Both the position numbers and the translations under genes were made by a program. The notes below the pieces were generated by a model that was not told the origin of the DNA, made no database searches, and saw nothing but the letters and a program-made list of their open reading frames with translations. Below, in pieces: positions 21,801 through 33,262 of a stretch of 64,000 bases of DNA. The stretch spans positions 2,914,001-2,978,000 of the forward strand of contig NC_063019.1 in assembly GCF_020509005.1 (NCBI RefSeq). Direction: 5' to 3'. Source of the DNA: Fulvia fulva. Taxonomy: Eukaryota; Ascomycota; Dothideomycetes; Mycosphaerellales; Mycosphaerellaceae. The first letter of the stretch is position 1; each line of letters opens with the position of its first letter.

Positions 21801-22766
21801 TGCTCCGTCTGGTACGTCTCATTTATGCAAGCAAGACAAGCGGGGTTCGCAGACGCGTTGCTGCTCCTCGTGCGTTCCTGATGGCAACCCCATCTCTGGC
21901 GTGTCGTTCTTGCTCGTGTGGCCAGCCAAAGAATGCGAGGAGTCGCTCCGAGCTGCTGAAGACAGCTAGCCCCTGTCTTGTGCTCTCCATGCTTTATGAC
22001 AGCTGTGGCTCTAGCCTCTATCGAGCAGTCTGCGGGGAGAACGAACGATCTGGCTTCCTCTGCTCCGACAACCTGGCAGGGAAGATGAGATGCTGGAATA
22101 TAATACTGGCCAAGTGAGCAATGTGATGAGAGTAGTGGGCCGGGAATAAAGAGGAAATGCTGCGTATCAATACTTGCCTCTGGTCCATGTGTCCTCGTTC
22201 ATGAACGCAAGAGTGATCATGCCGGTGCTATGAACTTAGCTCGGCATTGTATTGGGCTCAGCTGTGAGTGATATCAGTCTTCACTTTCGGGCCAGGTGAG
22301 TCTTTCCGCTGCTGGTGATGTTTGTAGGATGATGTGAAAGGGGAGAAGGTGTCGTTCGAAGAAGTGGATGTTTGACGGACTATTTTAGATCGCGTTTGAC
22401 GCTAGAGCAGAAAGAGGTTGGCAGCAAAGATTATCCAACGAACATTGAACTATGTCGCAATCACGACCACTACTGTTGTGTACATATCAGTCAACGAGCA
22501 GACTACCGGCGCATTGCTCGTAGTCATATCAAGCTCTCCAAAACTCCCACACCTTCTCGAAAACCGCACATTCTACCGAGACACATCGCCGCCACTAGCA
22601 GCAATCGAGAAACAGAAAGCGGACAGCACGCGAGCAACACACGACGGGGATCAATGCACCGCGGAGCAGGAGGGGAGCAGCATACGGGTAGAGAGGCAGT
22701 TTGTGGAATTGGGCGGATCAAGTGTACACGCCTCAGCATATCGCGCCTTCCGGCGCATCGCCCAAG
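21801..22766. other. Gene-free stretch, Ppg1 promoter
   Basis: About 960 bp. I looked for the missing FAD-binding half of the flavoprotein and did not find it. The right end should hold the PPG1 promoter and leader. Confidence 0.4.
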
Positions 22767-24047
22767 ATGAGCGACCTGGACAAAGCTATAGCACAACTGC
22801 GAGCATGTCGACCTATACCAGAGGCGCAAGTGCGAGAGCTGTGCTACAAGGCACGTGAGCTGCTCATCGAAGAGGGAAACGTGGTCAGCGTCGATGCGCC
22901 CGTAACGATATGCGGAGACATACACGGCCAATTCCACGATCTGATGGAGCTCTTCAGAGTAGGTGGCGATGTTCCGGACACAAATTACCTCTTCATGGGC
23001 GACTTTGTCGACCGTGGTTTCTACAGCCTCGAGTCGTTTCTCCTCCTTCTCTGCCTCAAAGTGCGCTACCCAGACCGCATCACACTCATACGAGGCAATC
23101 ACGAATCACGACAGATCACGACAGTATACGGCTTTTACGACGAATGCTTACGGAAATATGGAAGCGCGAACGTGTGGAGGTATTGCTGCGAGGTCTTCGA
23201 CTACCTAGCACTTGGTGCGCTTGTGATGGGCGCTGCCACAGATCTCCAGCCCACAGAAGCTGCGTTTGCAGATCCTACACAACAGCACAATGAAGCCGAT
23301 GAGATCGAAATCGAAATCTTGAACTCGCAAGGACAGATCATCAACCGCTTCCCGCGAGCGAGGTCTTCAACACAGGATGTTTCGCAACTATCAAATCCTC
23401 CTTCGTCGCCGTCACAATCGCAAGACCAAACGCCATCGCGAAATGGACCGCCTGGGACCGGCGCATCTGGCGCGAGCAGGGGAGGAGGCTCCGGAAATGG
23501 TGGCGGCGCAGTGCTGTGTGTACACGGCGGCCTCAGTCCGCTCATAGACAGCATCGACAAGATCCGGCTACTGGACCGCAAACAGGAAGTGCCACACGAA
23601 GGTGCCATGTGCGATCTGCTCTGGTCAGATCCGGACGAAATTGACGGCTGGGGTCTCTCACCACGTGGTGCAGGCTTCCTCTTCGGCGCCGACATCGTGA
23701 AATGTTTCAACCATAAGAACGACCTCAGTCTGATATGTCGTGCGCATCAGCTGGTCATGGAAGGTTTCAAGGAGATGTTTGACAGCACCATCGTGACAGT
23801 GTGGTCAGCACCCAACTACTGCTACCGCTGCGGGAATGTGGCGGCAATACTGGAGTTGGGTGAAGATGGCTCGAATGCAGGCTATGCGCCGCGTGCGAAT
23901 GGAGATGCCAACCGCTCGAATGGCGTACTTTCAGAGCGTGTGGAGAACAAGATGGGACCTGGAAGGAGGTATCGCGTGTTTGATGCGGCGCCGCAGGACA
24001 GTCGAGGCATGCCGGCGAAGAAGCCGGTGGCTGATTACTTCCTTTGA
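22767..24047 (+). CDS. PPG1: PP2A-like serine/threonine phosphatase Ppg1
   Basis: Intronless, 426 residues from the ATG at 22767 ([19 protein letters not shown]). All PPP-family signatures are present: [22 protein letters not shown], the 'HGGLSPLID' His motif, 'RAHQLVMEG' and '[12 protein letters not shown]'. It ends in the PP2A-type DYFL tail, the site of C-terminal methylation in that family. The opening '[15 protein letters not shown]' and the position of an insert favour Ppg1 over PP4/Pph3 or PP2A. The insert of roughly 100 low-complexity residues lies between '[12 protein letters not shown]' and '[10 protein letters not shown]'. In yeast, Ppg1 works with the Far (STRIPAK-like) complex and affects glycogen and mitophagy; in filamentous fungi it is linked to development. 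Confidence 0.88.
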   Translation: MSDLDKAIAQLRACRPIPEAQVRELCYKARELLIEEGNVVSVDAPVTICGDIHGQFHDLMELFRVGGDVPDTNYLFMGDFVDRGFYSLESFLLLLCLKVRYPDRITLIRGNHESRQITTVYGFYDECLRKYGSANVWRYCCEVFDYLALGALVMGAATDLQPTEAAFADPTQQHNEADEIEIEILNSQGQIINRFPRARSSTQDVSQLSNPPSSPSQSQDQTPSRNGPPGTGASGASRGGGSGNGGGAVLCVHGGLSPLIDSIDKIRLLDRKQEVPHEGAMCDLLWSDPDEIDGWGLSPRGAGFLFGADIVKCFNHKNDLSLICRAHQLVMEGFKEMFDSTIVTVWSAPNYCYRCGNVAAILELGEDGSNAGYAPRANGDANRSNGVLSERVENKMGPGRRYRVFDAAPQDSRGMPAKKPVADYFL

Positions 24048-25460
24048 AGTGACACATTCGAAGTGAGGCTGGTCATTAAGCTTACATGAACTTGGACAGC
24101 ATGAGATACCCAGATGTACTATATCGTACAGAGTGCTTGTTGCTAAACACAATCCTACACGAGTCGTGGTGATGCCTTCACCGCTTTACATACCAGTATC
24201 GGACTCTGTCGACAAGCTTTTCTGGCATGCTTTGACAGATTATGCACATGGATACCATGCTTTCTGCATGTGCGTTGGAGAGTGCGGAGCCAATGTGCTG
24301 TACGGTGGGTGGAGGGTGCATAGCCGGTGCTGGTCTACGATGGTAGAACGCGCGTAGTACCATCACGATCTTGGATTGAGCGGATACACTGGACCAGATG
24401 TCGAAGAACGGAATGGACGATGAGGACGATGAGACGTGATCATTTGGACCACATCTCGTCGCTGCCATCCATGATGAGGCTGGTGGTGTTGAGATTGAGG
24501 TCAGCACAGACAGATCTGATGGCCCACCTGACGCGAAACACTTCCGGTCGCAAGACGGGACTTCACTCTTTGCACCACACCGCACCAACTAGACCATTGC
24601 CCAGATCGTACAACTGTCGTATCACCTTCTGCTCTTCTGTCAGGGCCCGTACAGAGTCGTCCATATGCCGCCTACAAAGAGACGCCAGATCCGTAAGACG
24701 GAACATCGGCGCTCAGATCGCCGGCCGCCACAGCGAAGAACGATGGCATGATGCGTACACCGGCGATGCCTCCGTTCTGTTATTAGCACACGCTCTCTCC
24801 TTCTCCCTACCACCGCGTGCATAATGGCGGTCCTCATGAACACATGTTTCAGGCGACAGTTGCACGACCTCTGGACAGCTGCAGCATCACAATCACTTCG
24901 TTTCCACCTACCCACCCTCTGGACAACGTCGGAGCCACGATGCCGATTGCCCAGCCAGTCGTTGAAGCCGACGGAAGTGCGTACCGAAGGTGTATCTCTG
25001 CATCATGCGGCTGCTGCAGAGTGCTAATACGGATGCGGTAGTGTATGCTGCGACTCCACAGCCTACCGTTGACGGCTCCCCATACAGACTACGGCCTTCA
25101 ATATGTGCCATGCAGCCACGCGTGATGATGAGGCTATGTTGGTCCAAGCCGGATTCTATACGCCGTTGGAGAAGAAGGAAACTTGTTGACCGTTCTTCCA
25201 CGTTGATTGTGCTCCCTCTTGGAGCACTGTGTGGAAGACTGTCTTGAGCCAACCATTGACGGATTCACGAAATTCACGATCTTGAACGACTGGACTAACT
25301 TTGCCATCGAGCTGCGTAACGGCGAGGCAGTTGCTCGATTGCGGGCACTTGTCACTTGCGTAGCATCACACGATCGCCTGGCAAACACGCTCACTTCAGC
25401 ACCCATCTTCCTGGCCGTCCTACTCCTCACTGCTGCTGAGTGCAGCAACATCCGTTGACG
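24048..25460. other. 1.4 kb gene-free stretch
   Basis: Between the Ppg1 stop and the DUF3112-like gene. Several short overlapping frames on both strands, none with recognisable motifs, signal peptide or intron support. Probably the promoter of the right-hand gene plus the Ppg1 3' UTR. Confidence 0.4.
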
Positions 25461-27062
25461 ATGGCCTCACAAGGTCAAGTAAGTGCTGGCCACATGTCGT
25501 CGACTCACCCATTGCTGACCTCATCGCAGCTTCCACCCGGAGCGACAGCTGCCATCAATGGACCTCCATACCCACCATCTCACCAAGGCCTTGGAGGCGA
25601 TCCCGAAATCTTGCCAGATGTGCCAGTTAATGCAGTCTTCCTGGCCCTCTTTGTCTTCGCAGCAGCAGCACACATGACACTCTTCCAGATCAACATGCAC
25701 AAACGGGGGAAAAAGTTCGTCTTCAATGCGGCAATCTTTGGGTACTGCATCACGCGGATACTGGCAACTTCCTTGCGGATAGGATGGGCTTACAGACCTC
25801 GCAATGTCTCGCTCGCTATGGCTGCACAGATTTTCGTCTACGCTGGCGTGCCGATCCTCTTCGTCACGAACTTGTTCTTTGCACAACGCATTGTGCGTGC
25901 GCAGCATCCGAACTTTGGCTGGTCTAGGCTCTTCTCGATATGGTTGCCGCTGACGATTGGCCTTATGGTTGTCACAATCTTTGGACTGATCACGGTAGTT
26001 GTTCTTCAATTCTACCTGCCGGACCAGACGACGCAAGACTGGACACGAGACTTCCAGCTGTACGGCGCTGTTATGTTCGCCTTCTTTGCGGTGCTACCAA
26101 TCCCTATCGTCGTCGCCTCATGGATAGCAAGGCAGGTTCCATCAGTACGCAAGTCGAAGACGGACAACTTCGGCAAGGGCTCGACGACCTCGAAGATCAT
26201 AATCGTCATCATCAGCGCGATACCACTAGCTCTAGGCGCTTGGTATAGAGCAGCGACATCGCTGATAGCACCCGTTGGCTTGCAAGAGCAGACCCCATGG
26301 TACTTCTCCAAGGCTTGCTTCTACATCTTCAACTTCACCATGGAAATCATCGTCATTCTCTTCTGGCTACTGATCCGAATCGACCAACGCTTCATCGTCC
26401 CCAACGGAGCCGATCGACCAATGTCCTACGCCGGCGGCTTCGTCTTCGCAGGCGAGTACCCCAACAAGTCGAGCGATCACCTCAACAACCCCAATGGCTC
26501 AGTCTACAAACACCGAGCGTCTACTCGGACATCGCTGGCAAGCACCATCATTCCACCCCCAGCACTAAGCAGAGCTGGCTCCTGGGGCTCGCTTGAAGAG
26601 TACATGACACCAGCAGTGACCACCAAACGCTCAACCCAAAGCCTCTGGGGCGGCATCTCGACCGACCGCGTCGACTCCACCGTAGACGAAGGCTACCACA
26701 GCCGCCACTCCACCGATCGATCCTCCTCCGAACCCCAGCGCCCCCCACCAGTCCGATCTGAGCACGGCCAGCTTTCGCAAGAGATGGGCTATAACCCCAC
26801 CACCGGCCGCTGGGACGTGCGAGAGTGGCAGATGATGGGCCCTTCTGTGTACGACAGGGATGCCAGTCCTGTCAGGGAAATGCCGAGTATTTTCAGTCCA
26901 AGCGCTGAGCATATACCGTCCTCCTCGCAGCCTTTGCCGCCGAGGGTTTATGAGCCGAGCGGTCATCCGAGTGCGAGGCCTAGTATGGTGTCGATGCGGG
27001 TTTTTGGCGATGAGGGAGAGAGTCGGCGGAGTGAGAGTTGGGGGGCGGATCATGCGGTGTGA
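25461..27062 (+). CDS. Seven-helix membrane protein, DUF3112-like, two exons
   Basis: A tiny first exon 25461-25478 (ATG plus five codons) is followed by a 51-bp intron (25479-25529) with GTAAGT donor, a CTGAC branch site and a CGCAG acceptor, then exon 25530-27062. The product is 516 residues. The intron length is a multiple of three, so the unspliced frame is also open, but all splice signals are consensus. Residues about 45-310 hold about seven hydrophobic helices with the conserved-looking 'MTLFQINMHKRGKKFVFN' between the first two. The last 190 residues are a cytosolic Ser/Pro/Arg-rich tail. The layout recalls fungal DUF3112 proteins, sometimes annotated as receptor-like. Ligand or function unknown. 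Confidence 0.65.
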   Translation: MASQGQVSAGHMSSTHPLLTSSQLPPGATAAINGPPYPPSHQGLGGDPEILPDVPVNAVFLALFVFAAAAHMTLFQINMHKRGKKFVFNAAIFGYCITRILATSLRIGWAYRPRNVSLAMAAQIFVYAGVPILFVTNLFFAQRIVRAQHPNFGWSRLFSIWLPLTIGLMVVTIFGLITVVVLQFYLPDQTTQDWTRDFQLYGAVMFAFFAVLPIPIVVASWIARQVPSVRKSKTDNFGKGSTTSKIIIVIISAIPLALGAWYRAATSLIAPVGLQEQTPWYFSKACFYIFNFTMEIIVILFWLLIRIDQRFIVPNGADRPMSYAGGFVFAGEYPNKSSDHLNNPNGSVYKHRASTRTSLASTIIPPPALSRAGSWGSLEEYMTPAVTTKRSTQSLWGGISTDRVDSTVDEGYHSRHSTDRSSSEPQRPPPVRSEHGQLSQEMGYNPTTGRWDVREWQMMGPSVYDRDASPVREMPSIFSPSAEHIPSSSQPLPPRVYEPSGHPSARPSMVSMRVFGDEGESRRSESWGADHAV

Positions 27063-27594
27063 TGAGTTTCGTGAGGGGTGATGGGTTTAGCGAAGGCGTT
27101 TGATGGGAATTCGAGCGATGCATGGAGCATAGATTATGGCGGCCGATTTCGTATTGACGAATGTCTTGCATGTACATAGCAGAGACGAGCAACCGTGCGT
27201 CCAGCAACGGCGCTGCACATATGATGAAGTACACGATCATGACCTCGCGTCTTGGCTTCATGTGTAGCTCTTGAGACTCACGCCTGCCGCACATGGACAC
27301 TCGAATCACATATGGAAAGATCCTTGATGTACTGACCATCGTAGGCTGTCCTAGCTCGGCATCATGTGCCGACATGTGGCACGGGTCACCAAGCAGAGCA
27401 CTTGGATATCATCTTGAGCAGCCTGATTTGTCCTTGAGTACTTATATCAAGTGTGATCTGGAATCAGGTCCAGATCACAGTAGTCCTTGTATCAAGTATC
27501 CATATACTCAAACGAGATACTTCGTTCTTGTCTTGAGGCCCTGCCATGCTTTCATTTAAGCAACATTTCAGGACGGGCCAATGCTTTTGCCGGA
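27063..27594. other. Intergenic, convergent 3' ends
   Basis: About 530 bp between the DUF3112-like gene (+) and the F-box-like gene (-). It must contain both 3' UTRs. No other feature seen. Confidence 0.4.
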
Positions 27595-28124
27595 TCAAGT
27601 GTGATATGAGCTTCTAACCGGCTCTCTCAATCCCAGCCTGTCATACCAAAAGCGCCTTCCCAGATCTCGTCCGCTGGCATACCTGCTATAAGCTCTAAGC
27701 AGCTTGAGATCGAGGTCCATATACACGGAGTCTGGAAAGTCTTCCCTAAGGTCATAAAATTCATACTCCATGATCAGACACGGTAAACCATGCTTGCCCG
27801 CTGCTAGTATATCTTCACAGTGTCAGGAAGCCGCCCAGACCATCAAGCAAAATATGACCGACCTTCGATAACATGGCGAGCGAAAATTCTCAGGACATCG
27901 GGTGGGATGACTAGTTGTCTTGCCATGGCGAATATATTCGACAGCGTGCTTTTGACTGATGATCGGTGAATTTTTATGGGTTCTTTGTAGATTTGGCGGT
28001 TTGTAAGGAGCATTGCTGGGGTCTGCTGTCTCTCGTATGACCAGGGCTTTCCTTCGTTGAGAGAGATGTGCTCGTATATGTTGTTTCGCAGTTCCGCGGG
28101 CAGTGAGAGGAATTGAAAGGCCAT
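27595..28124 (-). CDS. Small F-box-like protein, two exons
   Basis: Exons 28124-27863 and 27803-27595 are joined across a 59-bp intron (27804-27862; donor GTCGGT, CTGAC branch site, acceptor CTAG), giving 156 residues. The start MAFQFLSLPAELRNNIYEHI is the 'LPAELRN.IYE' motif that opens many small Dothideomycete proteins with an F-box-like first helix pair. Exon 2 supplies a charged tail (LREDFPDSVYMDLDLKLL) in frame to a TGA at 27595. No membrane or secretion signal. Such proteins may be ubiquitin-ligase adaptors, but most have no known role. The donor is non-standard, so the exon junction is less sure than the first exon. Confidence 0.6.
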
Positions 28125-28306
28125 GGCTGATGATGGGAGCGCAAGTGATGGGTTGCATCGAGCAGGAGATCTGCAAGGTGTGATCACTTTTCACAATGTT
28201 TTCGCTGAAACAAAGAGTCCGTCGAGATTCCTCGTGGTACACTGATAGTAAGCTGCAATGCTTGGCAGATTAAGAGGACCGTGATATCGTACACATTACA
28301 GAGCGT

Positions 28307-29644
28307 CTAGAGCTTCGACTCACGTCTAATTTGAAGATCATCTCTGCTGACCTCGTTGATAGACTTCTTGCCAAGCTGACCGACCATATTATCAGTATCT
28401 GCCAGCAAGCACTTCATAACATGCTCAACACCAGCTTGCCCCTTGATAGCAAGACCGTACATATATGGTCGGCCGATCAACACAGCTTTGGCGCCCAGCG
28501 CAAGCGCTTTGAGAACATCGCTTCCAGTTCGAATCCCGCTGTCGAACAGAAGCGTGAGACCAGACTGCTTGACCTTCTCGTCGGCACCAATCTCGGCCAG
28601 GGCGTCAAGTGAAGCGATGGCACCATCGAGCTGACGACCTCCGTGGTTGCTGACGATAATGCCATCCATACCATACTCGATGGCCCTGTGTGCATCCTCC
28701 ACCGTCTGAATGCCCTTGAGCACAATCGGGCCATCCCACAACTTCTTCAGGGTTTCAAGGTGTTTCCATTCCCGGTATGTACCAGAATTCATAACGTCTA
28801 ACCAAGCACGAGACTTCTTCATCGCATTCGCATTAGCAAGCACCTTGAGAGCGCCCCAAGGTGTACCGGGACGCTTCATCATATCCCAAGCTTCACTCAG
28901 CTTCTCGGACGCTGAGCGATTGTCGGCTGCTTGCATGTCTGCGTATCGCTCGTTGAAGACGGGGTCAGAGTGCCCAATCTGGCACCCGTCGCCCCAGAGG
29001 AAAGGCAGGTATGAGTTGTCGAGATCTTCTGGTCGCCAAGCAATAGTGAAAGTATCCAGTGTCACGACCAGCACTTTGAAGCCGTTCGCCTTCGCTCGGT
29101 TCAGGAGACTGACGGTGATGGCTTCCTCTTGTGGTTTTGGCCAGTAGAGTTGGTACCATCGGTCGCCGTTGCCGTTTGCTTTGGCCACTTCCTCGATTGT
29201 TCTCGTGGCAGCCGTGGACAAGATCATTGGCACCTTCACTTTCTCGCAGGCACGGGCCGTGGCTTCCTCGGCGTCAGCGTGCATGATGTTCTGCACACCC
29301 ACAGGCGCCACGAGAAGAGGACTGGCATATCTCGTCCCGAAGAGCTCGACACCAATATCTCGTCGTGTAGCATTGACCAACATCTTCGGCTTGAGTCTAT
29401 ACCTATCAAACGCCTCCAAGTTGGCCTTGTGTGTGGCGAAGCTGCTGGCGGAGCCGTACACGTAGCCAAAGTTCTCTGCGGGAACTTTCTCCCGGGCAAG
29501 CTCCTGCCATTGCAATGGTTTGGTGGAGAAGATGGGCTTGGAGAATGATGAGTAGATGTCGCGTTGGTATGATGATGGTGCTTTTGGATCCGGAGTGTCC
29601 CAGTCCGAGTTGTACTGCTTTGCTTGCTGGAGTTTGAGAGACAT
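28307..29644 (-). CDS. FMN-dependent alpha-hydroxy-acid dehydrogenase/oxidase (lactate 2-monooxygenase-like)
   Basis: Intronless, 445 residues, start at the ATG MSLKLQQAKQYN. A complete (beta/alpha)8 FMN enzyme: 'PLLVAPVGVQNIMHADAE' near residue 110, 'MILSTAATRTIEEVA' with 'WYQLYWPK' after it, the flavin-contacting Lys in 'PIVLKGIQTVEDA', the catalytic His in 'SNHGGRQLDGA', and the phosphate-binding 'FDSGIRTGSDV' and 'GRPYMYGLA' motifs. Family members oxidise lactate, glycolate or similar 2-hydroxy acids. The long loop after 'LPFLWGDGCQIGHSDPVF' and overall length resemble lactate 2-monooxygenase-like fungal proteins more than cytochrome b2. No cytochrome b5 domain and no obvious targeting sequence. 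Divergent from the MFS gene across 700 bp. A functional pairing (acid uptake and oxidation) is only a guess. Confidence 0.88.
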   Translation of the reverse strand: MSLKLQQAKQYNSDWDTPDPKAPSSYQRDIYSSFSKPIFSTKPLQWQELAREKVPAENFGYVYGSASSFATHKANLEAFDRYRLKPKMLVNATRRDIGVELFGTRYASPLLVAPVGVQNIMHADAEEATARACEKVKVPMILSTAATRTIEEVAKANGNGDRWYQLYWPKPQEEAITVSLLNRAKANGFKVLVVTLDTFTIAWRPEDLDNSYLPFLWGDGCQIGHSDPVFNERYADMQAADNRSASEKLSEAWDMMKRPGTPWGALKVLANANAMKKSRAWLDVMNSGTYREWKHLETLKKLWDGPIVLKGIQTVEDAHRAIEYGMDGIIVSNHGGRQLDGAIASLDALAEIGADEKVKQSGLTLLFDSGIRTGSDVLKALALGAKAVLIGRPYMYGLAIKGQAGVEHVMKCLLADTDNMVGQLGKKSINEVSRDDLQIRRESKL

Positions 29645-30344
29645 AGTCTGGTCGCTGCGACACTCGCCTGACTATGGTCCTTGTTCAGCACATTGCACAG
29701 TGATGGCCGAGGCCTTCAATGTTGACATGATGTCGTGGCGAGGGCAATAATGCCGAGCTTGTGTGAGACGGTCTGTGCCCAAAAGCCTGGATATCAGCTC
29801 TTCAGGCGTATTACCGCGGACTATCTGCGTAGTCTGCAGAATGGCTTCCCGAGAGCCTCCACATCAACATCGCCGGCACGAGTGCCATCACAATATGCTT
29901 TCTCAACAATCATGATGATCATATCGCCAGCGAGCCGTCACGAGTCTGGACATGTGCATGTCGACTTCGAGAAGACGAGAAACCGTCCAATGCCGCTTCC
30001 TTTGCGGCCAATGCAGCAGCTTGAGCCTATGTCTGAGCCGCATTCATGACCGATCTGCCAAACGGAGCAGGTGCAAGCACTCTCCAGACTCCCCACGCTG
30101 CACTCCGCATCTCCGTGTTACACGACCCTCTACTACTATGCAAGCAACAACAGTCCACCAACTATTTCGAGCCCAGGCCTTGGCCCATCTCCCTCGCGGA
30201 TCAATGCAGAATGTCCATCTTTGCTGTATACGATATAGCAGCATGCGCAGGTGGTACAGTATGAGAGGTAGAAGTATACTCTTCCATGTGCCTTATCGAT
30301 TCATTTCGGTTTTCCTTCGTGTTTGTTGACGATACACCAGCAAG
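29645..30344. promoter_or_regulatory. Bidirectional promoter region, FMN oxidase / MFS sugar transporter
   Basis: 700 bp between divergent starts. No gene visible and no strong motif. Confidence 0.4.
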
Positions 30345-32126
30345 ATGGGGCTCTTCCAGCTGAACATGTATGGCCGAGGCCGCACGCTACGAGTAGCCAT
30401 TACGATTGCATGCCAGCTTGCCTTCGTGCTCTTTGGTTATGATCAGGGTGTATTTTCTGGTATTGTTGGCAACGAAGACTTTAGACGGACCTTTGGCGAG
30501 CCTGGAAGCAGTCTAGAGGGTATCATCGTCTCCATCTACAATCTGGGCGCCTTTTCGGGATGTGTTCTAAATTTCTTCACTGGCGAGAGAATGGGCAGGA
30601 GGCTGTGCATGTGGGTGGCCATGGGCTGGATTGTAAGCCGTGCTAGCGATGCTCTCAATACAGCATGCTAACTCCACCAGATCGTCGGCGCTATCCTGCA
30701 GACAACAGCCTACTCCGTACCACAGATCCTTGTAGCTCGTTACATCACTGGCATCGGCACTGGTATCGAAACATCGACTGTCCCTATGTATCAAAGCGAG
30801 CTTTGTGACGCAGACAAGCGCGGCCGCCTGGTGTCCTCGGAACCACTCTTCGTTGGCGTAGGCATTGTGATCGCCTACTTCTTCGACTACGGAATGTCCT
30901 ACGTTGGCGGTCCAGCAGCGTGGCGAGTTCCAATTGCATGTCAGATCATCTTCGCCATCGTCGTCATAATTTTGGTGTTTGGCCTCCCAGAATCGCCACG
31001 CTGGCTGTATGCTCGTGGAGAGAACGAGAAGGCTATGGCTGTCATGTGTGACGCATGGGGCAGCGAGCCAGATGGTCCCAAGGTAGTGAAAATGCAAGAC
31101 GAAATCTTGGGCGCGCTTGAGCTCGAAAGAAAAACCGGCGAGTACAGATGGCGGGACATTCTCAAACGCGACGAAGTGCAGACTGGCCGACGTGTGCTAT
31201 TGGCATACGGCATGCAGTTTATGAACCAGATGGGTGGTATCAACCTTGTTGTGTAAGTGTACCATTGCGGTTGAAGCACTGTCGCTAATTATGGCAAGCT
31301 ACTTCGTCCCTTCGGCACTGGAGTTCAATGTAGGTCTGACGCACAATCTATCCCTCCTTATCGGCGGTGCAGTGCAGTGCATGTTCTTCGTTGGCTCACT
31401 GCTACCGACATTCTTCTTGGACAAGATGGGACGACGACGACCTGCGATGTGGGGCTCTCTAGGCCTTGCGATATCCATGATGATGCTCTCGGTCCTTCTC
31501 AGCTTCAATCGCGACCCTGCGACGCCACTCAGCACCAGGACTTCCGAAGCTAGTATCGCTTTCTTCTTCACGTACATGTTGATCTTTGGTGCGACTATGA
31601 ATTGCATACCATGGGTCTACGTGCCAGAGATTCTGCCTCTCCATGCACGAGCAAAGGGAACAGCTATTGGTATCTCGTCCAATTGGCTATGGGTATGTCC
31701 ATATTATATGGCTGATAGTAGACACTTGCTAACGAACTGCAGAACTTCGTGGTTGTTATGATCACTCCTACCCTGATTCAGAATGTAAGACGACCCGAAC
31801 TCACAACCCTCCACCACGAGCTAACATCGTCGCAGCTGGCATGGAAAGGCTATCTGATCTTCATGGCTCTCAACTTATCCTTCATTCCGTTTATCTACTT
31901 CTGCTACCCAGAGACATCCAACCTCACACTGGAAGAAATCGACTTCTTGTTCACCAAAGACGGCAATACGGGACTTCGAAAGTTCGGCAGGCGCTCGCAG
32001 CCCGTCCAGGAGAGCTTGAAGCCAAACGAGCAGATTCAGCGGGAGATAGATGTCGAAAAGGCTGGCGGCACCTTCTCGGGTGGGCAAGTGGATCATGTCG
32101 ATAAGATCGACGACAAGGCTTCATGA
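30345..32126 (+). CDS. MFS sugar transporter, five exons
   Basis: Exons 30345-30632, 30681-31252, 31299-31692, 31743-31784 and 31836-32126. The four introns (48, 46, 50 and 51 bp) all have GT...AG ends, and three have a GCTAAC/GCTAAT branch site. The product is 528 residues with about 12 helices. Sugar-porter signatures: 'FGYDQGVFSGIV' in helix 1, 'GERMGRR' after helix 2, 'PESPRWLYARG' at the end of helix 6, 'QFMNQMGGINLVVYF' in helix 7, 'DKMGRRRPAMWG', 'WVYVPEILPLHARAKGTAIG' and the C-terminal 'CYPETSNLTLEEIDFLF'. Likely a plasma-membrane proton symporter or facilitator for a hexose or related sugar; the substrate cannot be read from the sequence. Confidence 0.9.
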
Positions 32127-32588
32127 TCAAGGCCTGGCGGGTCTTGATGTCGAACTGATAAGAAGTATCACGCTTAAAAGACAAACTACCTTTGAGAACA
32201 TCAGCATGGTTGTCACCTCAGGTTGCCAAGCTTACTTAGGCCTTGCCGTCGAGGTGTAGCCATACGCTAACCTGGCAATGCTCAAGCTTACATGTCTCGC
32301 TAGAGCATAGATTCCACTTCTCGACGTATCACCATATCGCGGAAACATATCGGCATAGCTTCACTCGGAACCGCTACGGGCTCGCGCGCCCACTGTTCTC
32401 GGTAAGAGCGAATCAAATGGCCTACCTCATTCGCACCACTATTGCAATACCTGTTTGCGGCCAAGCGACGTGCACAGGGCACAATGTTGTCGATCTACAT
32501 AAGTCCAGCGTGTGGTCCAGTCCTAGTTCGATCCATCGCAACTCTACGCCATCCAAGTCACCTATTCCACTCACACTCCAACCACAAC
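32127..32588. other. Intergenic, promoter of the small secreted protein
   Basis: About 460 bp between two + strand genes. No gene seen. Confidence 0.4.
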
Positions 32589-32901
32589 ATGCGCTTCCTC
32601 CTCACCATCATGGCCTTAGCTGCAGTCGCCAGCGCAGAGACAGTGTGGTGCAACAAAGGAACAGCTGGCAATGGCAAATGCGAGCCCGAATTCCACACAT
32701 TCTGCGTATTACCACAGACACATATTCTGAAAGTGAAACGTAGCTGGCAAGCCGTAGTGTACTCCTACCAGCGGCGGCGAATACACAAACAAGAAGACCC
32801 CAGCAAGAGAAGGCTTCAACCCTTCGAACTCACGGAATTGTGGTGCAGAGATTCCTGGAACTGGTGGGACGACTGAGGGAGCGGTGTTTTGTGCTAAGTG
32901 A
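32589..32901 (+). CDS. Small secreted cysteine-rich protein, two exons
   Basis: Exon 1 is 32589-32705 and exon 2 is 32758-32901, with a 52-bp intron (32706-32757, GTATTA...GTAG). The product is 86 residues: a signal peptide MRFLLTIMALAAVASA, then a mature part of about 70 residues with six cysteines (WC, KC, TFCC pair, RNC, FC) and a Gly/Thr-rich tail ending GAVFCAK. Reading straight through gives a longer, basic tail with few cysteines, so the spliced frame, which supplies the CC pair and two further Cys, is preferred. Size, signal and even cysteine count resemble secreted effector-like or surface proteins of plant-associated fungi. I do not recognise a named family. Confidence 0.72.
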
Positions 32902-33262
32902 GGTGGTTTCTTTGTGAAAAAAGGTGCTGGGCAGCTGTTTGTGAACGCTATGGTATGAAGATGCTTCACCCTATGGGCTCTTGACCAGCAGATACTCGAT
33001 CGATCGCTTTGAAACGGAACGGCGGTGTTCTGGAGTGCAAGTGCGTATTCTGCGTGTTGTCACAGATCTCGCATGCCTCTGGAAATATGGTTTGCCTCAA
33101 CGTTGCCAAGCCATCACAAGCTGACCTTCCGGCTCAACCTGGAGAGTGTGATGTTTGGACACTCGGATAAGCTTTTTCTGCAGCCAGATATCTGCATAAG
33201 ACTTCTTTTGATTCAGACTTAGTCTATTCAAGTCTATACTACTGGACACGAAGCTCTTGACA

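Noticed and set aside
24178..25252. Several overlapping frames of 60-165 codons between Ppg1 and the DUF3112-like gene
   Set aside because: Mutually overlapping on both strands, with no recognisable motif. Treated as intergenic.
28307..32126. Catabolic gene cluster (2-hydroxy-acid oxidase plus MFS transporter)
   Set aside because: Only two divergent genes; the transporter has sugar-porter motifs, not those of a monocarboxylate carrier, and no regulator is adjacent.
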